A stretch of 64,000 nt of DNA. It comes from Okeania sp. SIO2C9. Lineage in GTDB: Bacteria > Cyanobacteriota > Cyanobacteriia > Cyanobacteriales > Microcoleaceae. The position numbers and the translations under genes were made by a program. The DNA is taken from assembly GCF_010672455.1 (NCBI RefSeq), contig NZ_JAAHGO010000047.1, forward strand, positions 1-64,000. The letters run 5' to 3'. Shown here piece after piece: positions 1 to 8,638 of this stretch; within the stretch, counting starts at the first letter, position 1, and each line of letters begins with the position of its first letter. A model generated the notes under the pieces. The model had not been told where the DNA came from, did no database searches, and saw nothing but the letters and a program-made list of their open reading frames with translations.

Positions 1-62
1 ATATCTGGCTTTCAATGTTTTCGACCTATTACTAACACGCTCGTAGTTTTATTATAGCATGG

Positions 63-117
63 GTTGGCATTCCCATACGACGCTCCCCTTCGGGAGAGCG
101 CGGGTATAAATGCCAAC
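63..117. repeat. Imperfect palindrome with GTTGGCAT arms
   Basis: GTTGGCATT at 63-71 pairs with AATGCCAAC at 109-117, and an inner GC-rich hairpin (CGCTCCCC/GGGAGAGCG) sits between them. It lies about 95 bases past the stop of the minus-strand subtilase gene. There is no T-tract on that strand, so I call it a small dispersed palindrome of the kind common in cyanobacteria and not a proven terminator. Bases 1-62 and 118-211 hold nothing I recognise. Confidence 0.5.
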
Positions 118-211
118 ATTAGATAAATAAGACCTATACAGTATAAATACTTACCAATATTACGATTTTTATACTACTTTTAATGCTACAAATTGACGTG
201 CGGAATATGGG

Positions 212-964
212 CTAAAATTTTGACCGCCTGACTCCTGAAGCTAAATAGAGCGTTTCTACTCCTCCTGCCAAAACAGTAGCAACCGAAGAGCCACTTGTAG
301 ACTTGCCTCTAACTCCAATTTCTAAGCCTGGAGCATAGCAGTTGACTTGAGGCATCTGACAGCACCAATTTAAGGGTTGACCATTAATATCTGCGGCTGA
401 AACAGCAATTACATCAGATAAACGAGCTGGAAAGAGTAATGTCTCAGCCCCCCTATTTCCAGCAGCGGCTAAAACCACACAACCTGCTTTGATTGATTGA
501 TGCACGGCCTTAGTTACAACAGTTGTGCCACGAATTCGTCCTAAAGGCATGATAATCACATCTGCCTTTTCATAAATAGCCCAACGAATTCCTTTGGCTA
601 AAGCTTCTGCACCCCTATGTGGATCGCCTGTTCCCAGAACTTTTCCTACTAAAAGCACAGAAGCAGGAACCAATCCCCAAAATCCATCAATACCCTGAGC
701 AACCAATAATCTGGCGTTTTTTGTGCCGTGTCCGGTGGAATCGAAAACCCCACCAGACCCAGTGAAATCTCGCGCTCGAATTTGAGCGCTTTGCAGTTGA
801 CGATCGGAACTGGAAATCCCAGAATCAAGTAGCGCCACTCGCATTCCTGCTCCATCCTCCTTATCCAAAGCTGGATGCCAACGCAGTCGGTTTGGATGAC
901 TGCTATTAGAGGTAAAATGACGAATGATTTCTTGCAGATCGAGTTGGGGTTGGGAGTTTTTCAC
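212..964 (-). CDS. S8 family subtilisin-like serine protease
   Basis: A 250-residue subtilase. The catalytic triad is visible: Asp47 in VALLDSGI, His79 in STGHGT, and the serine in STSGSSVAT (Ser227 by alignment to GTSMA). The oxyanion-hole Asn170 sits in AAAGNRG. There is no signal peptide and no propeptide or C-terminal extension, so the enzyme is a minimal, probably cytoplasmic subtilase, shorter than secreted family members (about 270-400 residues for the mature enzyme). It is the second gene on the minus strand after the 437-aa protein at 1217-2530, separated by about 250 bases of repeats. Co-orientation suggests, but does not prove, that it processes or degrades that protein. Class is secure; substrate unknown. 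Confidence 0.88.
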   Translation of the reverse strand: MKNSQPQLDLQEIIRHFTSNSSHPNRLRWHPALDKEDGAGMRVALLDSGISSSDRQLQSAQIRARDFTGSGGVFDSTGHGTKNARLLVAQGIDGFWGLVPASVLLVGKVLGTGDPHRGAEALAKGIRWAIYEKADVIIMPLGRIRGTTVVTKAVHQSIKAGCVVLAAAGNRGAETLLFPARLSDVIAVSAADINGQPLNWCCQMPQVNCYAPGLEIGVRGKSTSGSSVATVLAGGVETLYLASGVRRSKF

Positions 965-1205
965 GGGGTGATGGGGGGATGGGGTGATGGGGGGATGGGG
1001 TGACGAAAAAAGCGCTCTGCACTATTTTAGGTGAAACAATCCACTAGAAATAAAAATCTATTGCACAGTTTTAGCTATGTCAGTCTACTACTGGACTGTT
1101 TCATTTTAAATGTTGCATTAGAAAATGGGGTGATGGGGTGATGGGGGGATGGGGTGACGAAAAAAGCGCTCTGCACTATTTTAGGTGAAACAATCCACTA
1201 CGAGA
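960..1205. repeat. GGGGTGATGGG short tandem repeats and a 52-bp direct duplication
   Basis: G-rich tandem units (GGGGTGATGGGG and variants) occur at 963-1000 and again at 1125-1155. Each block is followed by the same stretch of about 52 bases, at 997-1048 and 1150-1201, containing AAAAAAGCGCTCTGCAC and AACAATCCACTA. The spacing is 153 bases, so this is a partial direct duplication. It separates the 437-aa gene from the subtilase gene and may weaken or interrupt read-through between them. Confidence 0.7.
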
Positions 1206-1216
1206 AGATAGGACAC

Positions 1217-2530
1217 TTAGGCGTACAACTTCCAGTAATAGTTAATGATGTAGTGACCGCCATGTCCATAGAAGTGAGCGGTACGAATGCCAGAAGTTGG
1301 GCTACCCCATTTGCCATTGGGATAATACCAACGCGCACCGAAACTGGGAACAGTACAACTTAGAACCTTGACAGGGAAAATATCATCTTTAAACAAATTG
1401 ATGATCCAGCCGATCAGCTTGTCTACAAGCCAAGCTGTAATTTGTCCGATAGCTTTCGCAATTGCCGGCCCTACTAGAGAGGATAAAGCACCTGATACAG
1501 CCTTAGCGATCGCCTTTTTGACGTAATCCCGAATTTTGACATAAATACTATTCAAAACTGAGGAAAGTCCTCCGTTATCTTTTTCTGCCAAAATCAGAGA
1601 AACCTTGTAAGCTTTCGGCCAATATTGACCTTCCCGCATATTGAACCAGTGATATTTCCAATGAGGAGAGTAGGTTTTTTGATCTCCATCATCAAATCCA
1701 CCTCCAATAAATTTTTCAGGAACCTTCTTTGTATCACCAGTTTCATCGACAGAAACACCAGCCAAAGCAATTTCGTCACTTCCCCAGAACTCTGGGTTTG
1801 TTTCATCAAGACATTTAACTCGCGTGATGTAAAATCCGAGTTTGTCTGTAACAGCTTGTTCTTCAAAGTCGTCTGAATCACTCACTCCGAATGGATCTTC
1901 TGAGTAGACAGGACCCCAAACTTGTTGCAGTTTTTCTGAATCATAAACTTCGGAATCAACAGAAGTTTTAACAACCTCTTGAGTTGCTTCCTCAAAATCA
2001 GTTTGATTGGAAATTCTAGCCGGAAGTTTATCTTTAGGAATAAGCAAACCCCCATCGGTCATTTGAGCAACACCTTGTGGTAAGGTAAGAACAGGAGTTT
2101 TTAATCCCAGAAGTTTTTGGTCAATTTCGAGTTTCGGTAAGACATTTGCTTCTTCAACGCGATCTATTCCCATGCTGAGATATTCTTGGCTACTCAGTTT
2201 TCCGTAACGTCCAAACTGAATCTCTCGTATTGCTTGAGGTGCCATTGTCAGTTCGGTGGCTTTGGATCGGACACTGGCACGCTTCTCCTCATTCATGCCT
2301 TTGATGGCTTCTTGAAAAGTTGCCTCCAATGTTTCCGGACGAGCCTGTTGTTCTACATTAGCAGCCGCAGTTGTAAAAGAATACTTAGCTGCATCTAGAA
2401 CATCATTAGCAATCTTACGCAGTTCGCTATTTTCGATGTCTACAATTTGATCTGTATCAGAAACTGTCGGTTTTAAGAACCCAGGTTCTAGACTTAATCT
2501 GGTATAGTCAACGTTTGAAAAGTCTTGCAT
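1217..2530 (-). CDS. 437-aa protein of unknown function with hydrophobic C-terminal segment
   Basis: I do not recognise a named family. The N-terminal 120 residues are charged and helical in character. The C-terminal half from about residue 225 is richer in aromatic residues (WGSDEIALAGVSVDETGDT, WFNMREGQYWPKAY). It is followed at about 340-400 by an Ala/Ile/Lys-rich stretch (IRDYVKKAIAKAVSGAL, AIAKAIGQITAWLVDKLIGW) that looks amphipathic to membrane-inserting. The end is Tyr/His/Gly-rich. There is no signal peptide. The start at 2530 is supported by GAGGAAA about 7 bases upstream. A subtilase lies downstream on the same strand and a small sigma factor diverges upstream. A membrane-active or toxin-like role is speculation from composition alone. 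The gene itself is well supported by length and start context. Confidence 0.75.
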   Translation of the reverse strand: MQDFSNVDYTRLSLEPGFLKPTVSDTDQIVDIENSELRKIANDVLDAAKYSFTTAAANVEQQARPETLEATFQEAIKGMNEEKRASVRSKATELTMAPQAIREIQFGRYGKLSSQEYLSMGIDRVEEANVLPKLEIDQKLLGLKTPVLTLPQGVAQMTDGGLLIPKDKLPARISNQTDFEEATQEVVKTSVDSEVYDSEKLQQVWGPVYSEDPFGVSDSDDFEEQAVTDKLGFYITRVKCLDETNPEFWGSDEIALAGVSVDETGDTKKVPEKFIGGGFDDGDQKTYSPHWKYHWFNMREGQYWPKAYKVSLILAEKDNGGLSSVLNSIYVKIRDYVKKAIAKAVSGALSSLVGPAIAKAIGQITAWLVDKLIGWIINLFKDDIFPVKVLSCTVPSFGARWYYPNGKWGSPTSGIRTAHFYGHGGHYIINYYWKLYA

Positions 2531-3279
2531 AATTATTTCCTCGTTGAAATTCTATTCTTGCGAATAATTTTTCTGACTTGAGTTGAGACATTTCAGTGTT
2601 TCATGCTTCAACCCTCTTGTTACTATTAACGGTTTCCACGCAGAAAATATTCCCAAATTTCTCAAAAATATTTTTCTCAAAAGGTCTAGATATAGTTCAA
2701 AGTTTTGCTAAACAATAGTTATAGCGTTTTTCTGGTCTGGGATATTAATGCCAATAGCATTTCTGTCTGATTCAATACTCAAGTATATCTATAGTCTGAT
2801 AAATTTCTGGTTGTCCCAGATTTCCAGTAAAGAATCTTGCACTAACAAGTCAAGGTTACTTGTTTATAACTCCCACCTTTGAGACATTAATGCCAATAGC
2901 GTTTCTATCTGATTCAACACTCAAATATATCTATAGTCTGATAAATTTCTAGTTATCCCAAATTTTAGACTCAATAATTTTGGATTAAAGCGATCGTGCC
3001 TCCCACCGCTACCACGATAGAACTCCATTCTGCTGATTTTGCCTCTGTAATTTAAGGAAATTAGACTACACTGAAACTTACTGCATAACTGTGAAATTCT
3101 AGGAAATATTATCTCTTGATAACTGAGAGATTAATCTAAGTTGTGTTTCTGTCTGATTCCCTAGACTCGTTAATTACAACCGAAATTTTTCTGACATTAA
3201 GCATCTAACAATTCATTATTAATTTCCCCAAAACTATCAGGTCAGTGTCTATAGGTTTAAAAACTAGGATCGATATTTT
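2531..3279. other. Divergent 749-bp intergenic region with two ~80-bp direct repeats
   Basis: This region separates the minus-strand 437-aa gene from the plus-strand sigma factor gene and should hold both promoters. It carries two related blocks, at about 2742-2825 and 2882-2965. Both contain ATTAATGCCAATAGC, then CTGATTCAA, then TATATCTATAGTCTGATAAA, with about 85-90 percent identity by eye and a 140-base offset. No open frame runs through them. They could be regulatory repeats for either gene or old miniature elements. I could not assign -35/-10 boxes with confidence. Confidence 0.55.
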
Positions 3280-3879
3280 ATGTTTTTTAAGACACTTGTA
3301 AAGACTCAAAGTCAAACAATATTTAACAAAGAAATTGAGTATTGGAATCAATTGATTAATTGTTCCGATCATAGAAAAATTCTGGAAAAGATTGCCCGAA
3401 AACGTACTTATAATACCAGTCTTCCTTGGGAAGATGCTCTACAGATAGCTTACTTGAAGATTGTAGAAGCAATTCTAGCAGGAAAATTTTCTGGTCAAAC
3501 AATTGAGGATTTTTATCGTTGGTCAGCTAAAGTAGCTAAAAATTCAATAGTTGACTGTATTTACCAAGAAAAAAATCGATATTGCATGAGTTTAGATCAA
3601 TATGTATCTGAGACAGATGTGTCTCTACTAGAAACTTTATCAAACAAATCGAATTTATGGGAATATTTGGAGATAGAAGATTTAGCCCTCAAAGCAGCTC
3701 AGATTATCGAAAATCTTGACCAATATTACCCAAAACAAAAGTACAAGGATCTTTGGTTAGGAAGAGTTCAGGGCAAAACTCAAACACAACTTGCTCAAGA
3801 AATGGGATTAACCCAAAGTACCATTTCTAAGCGCTGGAAGGAGCTAGAAAATCGTTTACTTGAAGAGATGGAATTTTAA
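3280..3879 (+). CDS. Small sigma-70 family RNA polymerase sigma factor
   Basis: 199 residues, the size of ECF-like sigma factors. Residues about 30-115 fit region 2 (WEDALQIAYLKIVEAI, then YRWSAKVAKNSIVDCIYQEK, the -10 recognition/melting helix). Residues about 150-199 fit region 4 with a clear helix-turn-helix (GKTQTQLAQEMGLTQSTISKRW). Region 3 is reduced to a short linker. No anti-sigma gene is adjacent. Its divergence from the 437-aa gene across a repeat-containing spacer raises the possibility that it controls that gene and the subtilase; this is inference. A proof-reading HTH regulator is a weaker alternative. ORF and family are well supported. Confidence 0.82.
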   Translation: MFFKTLVKTQSQTIFNKEIEYWNQLINCSDHRKILEKIARKRTYNTSLPWEDALQIAYLKIVEAILAGKFSGQTIEDFYRWSAKVAKNSIVDCIYQEKNRYCMSLDQYVSETDVSLLETLSNKSNLWEYLEIEDLALKAAQIIENLDQYYPKQKYKDLWLGRVQGKTQTQLAQEMGLTQSTISKRWKELENRLLEEMEF

Positions 3880-4063
3880 CAATGAGTAGGGCGTTGTCAT
3901 TATTCCTACTATTAACCATATTTTTGGGTTAATTTTTGTTCATTAGGGACGGAAAAAATTGACATTTTTTTTGTTTAGATATAAGCAGAAAGCGACCCCT
4001 TGTCTAAAGTATGCGATCGCCCTCTCCAAAAAATATCAATTAATAATTTTTTTAGGAATACAA

Positions 4064-4720
4064 TTAACTATAAATTAATGCTTGAAATTGTGGTTCATAA
4101 CGAATGTTTTCGCAATCTGGGTCTTCTTGTACCCAGTCTTTTACTTCTGGTTCTAAATTAATAGCTTGTTCTAAATTTTCAAGAGCCTGGTCAATCTTAT
4201 TTTGTAAAGCATAACAGCAAACTTTGTTGTATAAAAGCCATCCATCATCTGGTATACATTCTATAGCTTTATCAAAGCAAATCATCGCTTCATCATATTC
4301 GTCAAAATTTATCAAAGCCCATCCTTTATCTTCCCAAACAGGTGCTAAATCATCTCTATCCCTCAAAGCTTTACCTTCTTGCACAGATTTCTCGTACCAT
4401 TCAAGAGCTTGATTATGACATTCAATTGCTCCTTCATATCTTTCTAAAGCACTGAGAGTTAATCCTTTATTTCTTAATCCTGTATAAGTATCAAAAGAAT
4501 CCTCTGGTTGTTCCAATGCTTGTTCATACATAGCAAGAGCTTCTTCATATCTTTCTAAACCTAAAAGGGCACTGCCTCTAGTATTAATTGGAACAAATTG
4601 ATTAAAGTAGTCTGGCTCTAGTTCAAATGCTTTGTCTAAAGCAGCAAGTCCTTCCTCAAAATTGCCATCTTCTGTTTCTTCTAGACCTTTTTGTAGTAAC
4701 TCTTCAGCTTCATTGGACAT
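4064..4720 (-). CDS. Tetratricopeptide repeat (TPR) protein
   Basis: 218 acidic residues with four to five TPR units: EEGLAALDKAFELEPDY, EEALAMYEQALEQPED, EGAIECHNQALEWYEK, DEAMICFDKAIECIPDD and DQALENLEQAINLEPEV. Each shows the typical A-x3-Y/F-x3-A-L pattern. There is no signal peptide, membrane segment or enzymatic domain, so it is a cytoplasmic protein-protein scaffold. The C-terminal part ends in a short motif with ENIRYEPQFQALI, often seen after TPRs. It stands alone between the sigma factor and a miniature element. The partner cannot be inferred from the context. Confidence 0.88.
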   Translation of the reverse strand: MSNEAEELLQKGLEETEDGNFEEGLAALDKAFELEPDYFNQFVPINTRGSALLGLERYEEALAMYEQALEQPEDSFDTYTGLRNKGLTLSALERYEGAIECHNQALEWYEKSVQEGKALRDRDDLAPVWEDKGWALINFDEYDEAMICFDKAIECIPDDGWLLYNKVCCYALQNKIDQALENLEQAINLEPEVKDWVQEDPDCENIRYEPQFQALIYS

Positions 4721-4939
4721 ATCGATTCAGCCTCTATAAATAAAACAGATTTTTCCAGCAGCTTCTCACAAATAAAGACATGATTATCTATCCTGTAATT
4801 ATTCTTAATATTTTCTTGAATTCAAAAATAATGAAAACAGAAAATACAATGAAATTCACAATAATTTGTCTAGATTTTTAAAATTGTTACACTAGTAAAA
4901 ATACTCAATCCCGGTTTCTAGTAGAAGTTATATTACTAA

Positions 4940-5226
4940 TATCATGTCCGGTTGAACAGTTATAAATAAATGACAGAGGAGTCATATTATGTCCGAAGGC
5001 AATCGTTTGTGTAAAAGTTGGCGTGGATATTTGCAGGAAATTTAAGTTTTTTTCTTGCCTGTTGCCTTCCGGAGCAGATGAGCTGTTGCCTATTTACTAT
5101 ACAATACCGATGCTACCGGACATGATATCAGTCCTCAGGAGTCAGTCCTGAGGAGGGAAGAAAGAATAAGAAACAGCAGGAGAAGGAGAAAATTTTTTGA
5201 TAACTAATTATCCGGACATGATATAA
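4940..5226. repeat. Nested miniature inverted-repeat element, ATATCATGTCCGG family
   Basis: The outer element starts with ATATCATGTCCGG at 4940 and ends with CCGGACATGATATAA near 5226. A second member is inserted inside it, from ATATTATGTCCG (about 4984) to CCGGACATGATATCA (about 5129). The inner copy shares GGCAATCGTTTGTGTAAAAG with the element at 29072-29214. The inner part also holds heptamer repeats of the TTGCCTG type. Other copies are at 18106-18268, 29072-29214 and 57437-57734. No transposase is encoded, so mobilisation would need one in trans. Confidence 0.8.
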
Positions 5227-5238
5227 CTACAAAAACAT

Positions 5239-7323
5239 TTAATCAATGTCATATTGCGATCGCAATACCATATACAAAATTCGAGATAACTCCCGTCGTG
5301 TCAAAGGTTGAGCATCTAGAGGTGTACCGGAAGTAGCAAATAACTGAAACACGTCAAAATCTCCACTTTTACCGATAATAAACGCCAACTGCTCCCGCGT
5401 ACATTGTAAACTTGGGGCAAAATATCCATTTCCCACTCCCGAAACAATACCCTTTGCTGCCATAGTTTCAATAGCACGATAGGCAAAATGCTCCTTCGGT
5501 ACATCAGAAAAAGTAGGAAACTCAGGATTAAGCATTTCAAAACCCATCACATTTACCACTGCCACCGAAACAACTGCTCGGTTTACCGTTCCCTCTGGAT
5601 TAAAATATAAATGATTGTAATTCTCAGTCCTGACAAAACCTGCCACAGCTAAAATTTGAATCGCCTCAAAGTCTGGGTCGTCATGAGAAATATCGTTATA
5701 CCAAAATAGGGGAATTTGATTACGAGTTAACAAACCCTGAAATTTATAAATCAGTCGTTTATTCGTGGCAATAGTCCGAATATCCACCCCTTCATTCAGA
5801 GCAAAAGCAGCTAAATGACCCCCTGCTTCCCCGATTGCCCATTCAACGGCGTGCATCCGATATACAGAATTACTCAAATGAGTCGTGCCAATACTTTTCG
5901 CCGACAGAATCAGATTATCTGTATTTATAGGCACCATTGCTTTTAACGCAATAGTAAAAGGCAAACATTTCATTTCATCTTTACTGTTAAAAACAAGATG
6001 GTTCGGGTTATCGGTGGGATGAAGATCAAACAAAGCATAATGACCAATACCAACGCTATCCTCAAAACATCGTCCCCGTGCTTGCTCGCCATAATATTGT
6101 TGAGCAGTATCTTGATAAACAATAGTGGTTAATGCTATCCCTCTTCTTGCTTCGCGGATATAGGGTTCCAGAGCAATACCATCATTAGTCCAAGTTAAAT
6201 CTCCCCGTGGTTTTAATTCCCCTACCTTACCTATTAATATCCAATTGTTTGTTTTCAATGTTTGCGACTGGAGGTAATAAATATAAGCTTGAGTATATTC
6301 CCTTGCTTGCTGAATATGTTTTTGGCGATCGCTCCGACTCACCGCAGTCAACAGACCGACTTTGTAATCATTGGAATCATAATTGAGGATAGTCACATCA
6401 CCATTACTCGTAGTTGGGATATACCCATCCTTGAGACGTCTTATCCGTCGATAAGTAAAAATGGCAAACCGCTCAAAAAATGCTCGTCCTTGATAAGTGC
6501 TGGTAAATTTATCTGTCTGTAACCAAGGTTCGACACCATAACCTTCTGGTTTACCAATGGGAACACCTGCTCCCTCAGCAGTCTTTTCCACAGCAGCACA
6601 AAAAGTGATTGACTGTTGACATTCGGGAAAAGGTTGTTGTGGTAGAAGTGGTTCACCCGTGTCGTTTTGTGATTCTTGTCCGACTCTGGATTCAATATTT
6701 CCTAATTCTAGTAAGTCTCCCAAGTCTGTCGCTTCAATGGTAATTTGAGCATTGACGGTGAAGCGTTGATTATTCTGCACATCCTGAAATACAACACCTG
6801 TTACCTGTCGTTGTTCATTGGGAGATTGATTAAATAAAATTTCTACAGGTTCAGCAAAAGGTATGAGGGTTAATTTGCCGTTGCTGAGAAAATCTTCTAT
6901 AGCTTCATTAAGTGCTTGTGCCATAACTACAGTTGTTGTGGCAAAATTGCTTACCCAACCTCCACCAGGATTATCAATTTGTTTGCCGTTAACTGGTTGG
7001 AGTTCCCGACTACGTTGGCGAAATTGCCATTGGGTTTTGGAGAAAGCGTATTTGTCTCGGTCTACTTTATCTTCATATATTTCCCCTGGATTAAATTTTT
7101 TTTCTAGTTGAGGGTCGTCGGAAGCAGGTAATGCTTGAGTTGTAAATTGTCCGCCTAATATTTGTTTTGGTTGCACCAGGCAAACATTTGCACCCGCTTT
7201 TAATGCACCCAGGGTAGCTGAATATGCTGCTGTGGAACCACCCACTATTAATATTGGGAATGAGAAAATTTGACCGTCGGTGGGTCTGGTAAAAAAGCGA
7301 TCGTCTAATATACTGTTGCTCAT
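5239..7323 (-). CDS. FAD-dependent oxidoreductase with C-terminal SLH segment
   Basis: 694 residues. A Rossmann dinucleotide-binding motif is at about 25-50 (ILIVGGSTAAYSATLGALKAG, degenerate GxGxxA), followed by GGQFTTQALPASDD, typical of the FAD_oxidored group. Conserved flavoprotein blocks follow (PYIREARRGIALTT, NLILSAKSIGTTHLSNSVYRMHAVEWAIGEAGG). Residues about 600-694 form an S-layer homology-like unit (TFSDVPKEHFAYRAIETMA, then GNGYFAPSLQCTREQLAFII). SLH domains bind envelope polymers, yet no clear signal peptide precedes the Rossmann fold, so localisation is unclear. The gene is monocistronic between two blocks of repeats. Substrate unknown; a role on phenolics, lipids or thiols cannot be distinguished. 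Confidence 0.85.
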   Translation of the reverse strand: MSNSILDDRFFTRPTDGQIFSFPILIVGGSTAAYSATLGALKAGANVCLVQPKQILGGQFTTQALPASDDPQLEKKFNPGEIYEDKVDRDKYAFSKTQWQFRQRSRELQPVNGKQIDNPGGGWVSNFATTTVVMAQALNEAIEDFLSNGKLTLIPFAEPVEILFNQSPNEQRQVTGVVFQDVQNNQRFTVNAQITIEATDLGDLLELGNIESRVGQESQNDTGEPLLPQQPFPECQQSITFCAAVEKTAEGAGVPIGKPEGYGVEPWLQTDKFTSTYQGRAFFERFAIFTYRRIRRLKDGYIPTTSNGDVTILNYDSNDYKVGLLTAVSRSDRQKHIQQAREYTQAYIYYLQSQTLKTNNWILIGKVGELKPRGDLTWTNDGIALEPYIREARRGIALTTIVYQDTAQQYYGEQARGRCFEDSVGIGHYALFDLHPTDNPNHLVFNSKDEMKCLPFTIALKAMVPINTDNLILSAKSIGTTHLSNSVYRMHAVEWAIGEAGGHLAAFALNEGVDIRTIATNKRLIYKFQGLLTRNQIPLFWYNDISHDDPDFEAIQILAVAGFVRTENYNHLYFNPEGTVNRAVVSVAVVNVMGFEMLNPEFPTFSDVPKEHFAYRAIETMAAKGIVSGVGNGYFAPSLQCTREQLAFIIGKSGDFDVFQLFATSGTPLDAQPLTRRELSRILYMVLRSQYDID

Positions 7324-7629
7324 GGTTATTTTGGATGTGGAACTTTATAGCAAAATGCTAATTATTAGTATTTCCTTGTTTCAGCTTATTACAGGCAACT
7401 CTTTGGAAAAAGAGTTCAAGAATTTAGAATTTAGAATGCGCGAATTTAGAATTACCTCTTCTTTTCAAGGAGAGGATTCGGTTAAAAAGAATTTCTTTCT
7501 TCTCTTGGTCGATTGGATATGGTTCCGAGACCTCGCCATCCCACCCTTCGGGAAGCTACGCTAACGACTGCTTTTTTCTCCATGAATGGAGAGGCTTTAT
7601 ACCTTAATTTTTCGGTAATTATTAATTAT

Positions 7630-7863
7630 TATAGCGTTTCTCAAATTAGTGAGATAAAGTTATCTTTTTGTCTTTTTCAGCGGTTTTCATTTGGGTAGAC
7701 CACAGTAAGGACGTTCCATGGAACGTCCCTACAGGATTTTGCTTGTGAAGATGTGGTTCATCAAGAGCGAAAAGCGCTGTTATTCCCTGTTCTCTGTTCC
7801 CAGATCCGGTGTTCCCTCAAACCTAAAATTTTGTACCTCACGCTTTTTGGGAATTGCTATATA
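7630..7863. repeat. Miniature element with TATAGC ends, interrupted by another element
   Basis: The left end is TATAGCGTTTCTCAAATTAG and the right end is TTTTGGGAATTGCTATATA, matching the uninterrupted copy at 52744-52880 at both ends (GCGTTTCTCAA and GGGAATTGCTATATA). The ends are imperfect inverted repeats. A different element (7677-7780) sits inside, which explains the greater length. It is non-coding and non-autonomous. Confidence 0.65.
7677..7780. repeat. ~104-bp element with ACAGCGCTTTTC-type ends
   Basis: It starts TCAGCGGTTTTC and ends GAAAAGCGCTGT, forming imperfect terminal inverted repeats. A second copy of the same length is at 18001-18104 (ACAGCGGTTTT to AAAAGCGCTGTA) and shares GTAGACCACAGTA-like and TTTTG-TTGTGA internal segments. 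The inner palindrome GGACGTTCCATGGAACGTCC belongs to the widespread GTAGGGACG palindrome family. Confidence 0.7.
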
Positions 7864-7989
7864 ACAATTTAAAAAAAGAATGTTAAGAATAATAAGTGTG
7901 ATGAAAAGACAGGTTTAGGAGATGTCCCTTTGACTAAAAAGATAATTTACGACCTAAAAAATAGAATCTAAGCAATTCATTCTGACTCC

Positions 7990-8019
7990 TGTAGGGGCAA
8001 ACGGCCGTTTGCCCCTACT
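7990..8019. repeat. GTAGGGGCAAACGGCCGTTTG palindrome
   Basis: Perfect palindrome GGGGCAAACGGCCGTTTGCCCC within TGTAGGGG and CCCCTACT. Related palindromes differing only in the middle lie at 57391-57415 (GGTTAACGGCCGTTAACC) and 55330-55350. Compensatory changes in both arms suggest that the hairpin, not the sequence, is what is maintained. Confidence 0.75.
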
Positions 8020-8073
8020 GACTCCCAATAAATAACCTAGTTATTCATGGCAAACATCGATCGAATTGGTATT

Positions 8074-8320
8074 AGACATCTCCGAAAAAGAATAAACTTT
8101 TTGCATAATTAGGCAATAGTTCAACAATTAATAATGAATAATGAATAATGAATAATTACTTCTCCTTGAAAAGAAGAGGATTGACTAATAATGAAAATTT
8201 TTTTTTATTATTCCCTTAAAAGGGGAGGCTTTAAACCACAATTTTTCGGTAACAGGGAATAAAAGTCCTGAAAAAAGGCAAAAAAAATTCTCTACATCTG
8301 TAATTTATACCAGATGTCTA
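8074..8320. repeat. Miniature element with AGACATCTCC ends containing another repeat
   Basis: The left end is AGACATCTCCGAAAAAGA at 8074 and the right end is CCAGATGTCTATTA at about 8311-8323. Full-length copies of about 175 bp are at 15067-15240 and 33930-34104. This one is longer because it contains a copy of the CTCTCCTTGAAAAG family at 8156-8252. A further solitary AGGAGATGTCC end lies at about 7918. Confidence 0.65.
8156..8252. repeat. ~97-bp CTCTCCTTGAAAAG...TTTTTCGGTAA repeat
   Basis: Shared layout: TTAC-TCTCCTTGAAAAGAAGAGGATTGAC at the left, a poly-T middle, CCCTTAAAAGGGGAGGC, and ACAATTTTTCGGTAA at the right. Good copies occur at 15387-15483, 30308-30404 and 57499-57596, with a reversed part at about 28671-28715. 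The copies are preceded by AATAATGAATAATGA tandem runs. CCCCTTAAAAGGGG is itself a palindrome. No coding capacity. Confidence 0.8.
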
Positions 8321-8638
8321 TTAATTTTAAGTTGTTGATTTTCTCACTATTTTTCTAGTTACTAACAAACTCAAAAAAATTAGCATCTTCAATAATATCA
8401 AATCCGTTAATTGGACATAAAAAAAATCTTCAATCGTCATAACTACGCTCATCTTTATGATTTTCTCTCTCCTCCTGACTCCTGAGCTAAAATCCGTTTA
8501 ATTCGGTATAAAAAAATGTTCCATCACAAGTGCCATTGCCAAATCTTTCCCCTACTCCCCTACTCCCCTACTCCCCACACTAATTACACCCTCCTGGGAG
8601 GGGTTAGGGGTGGGTTGACTCCTCCTTACTGAACCAAT

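Larger units (their letters stand above)
7324..8638. other. 1.3-kb gene-free region built of nested miniature elements
   Basis: No frame here has a convincing protein. The region holds, in order, a degenerate copy of the CTCTCCTTGAAAAG family split around 7455-7618 (ending in TTTTTCGGTAAT), the element at 7630-7863 with another inserted in it, a palindrome at 7990-8019, the element at 8074-8320 containing a CTCTCCTTGAAAAG copy, the tandem repeat CCCCTACTCC at about 8549-8575, and a CCTCCTGGGAGG-type palindrome at 8586-8614. It separates the flavoprotein and pentapeptide-repeat genes, both on the minus strand. Confidence 0.7.
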
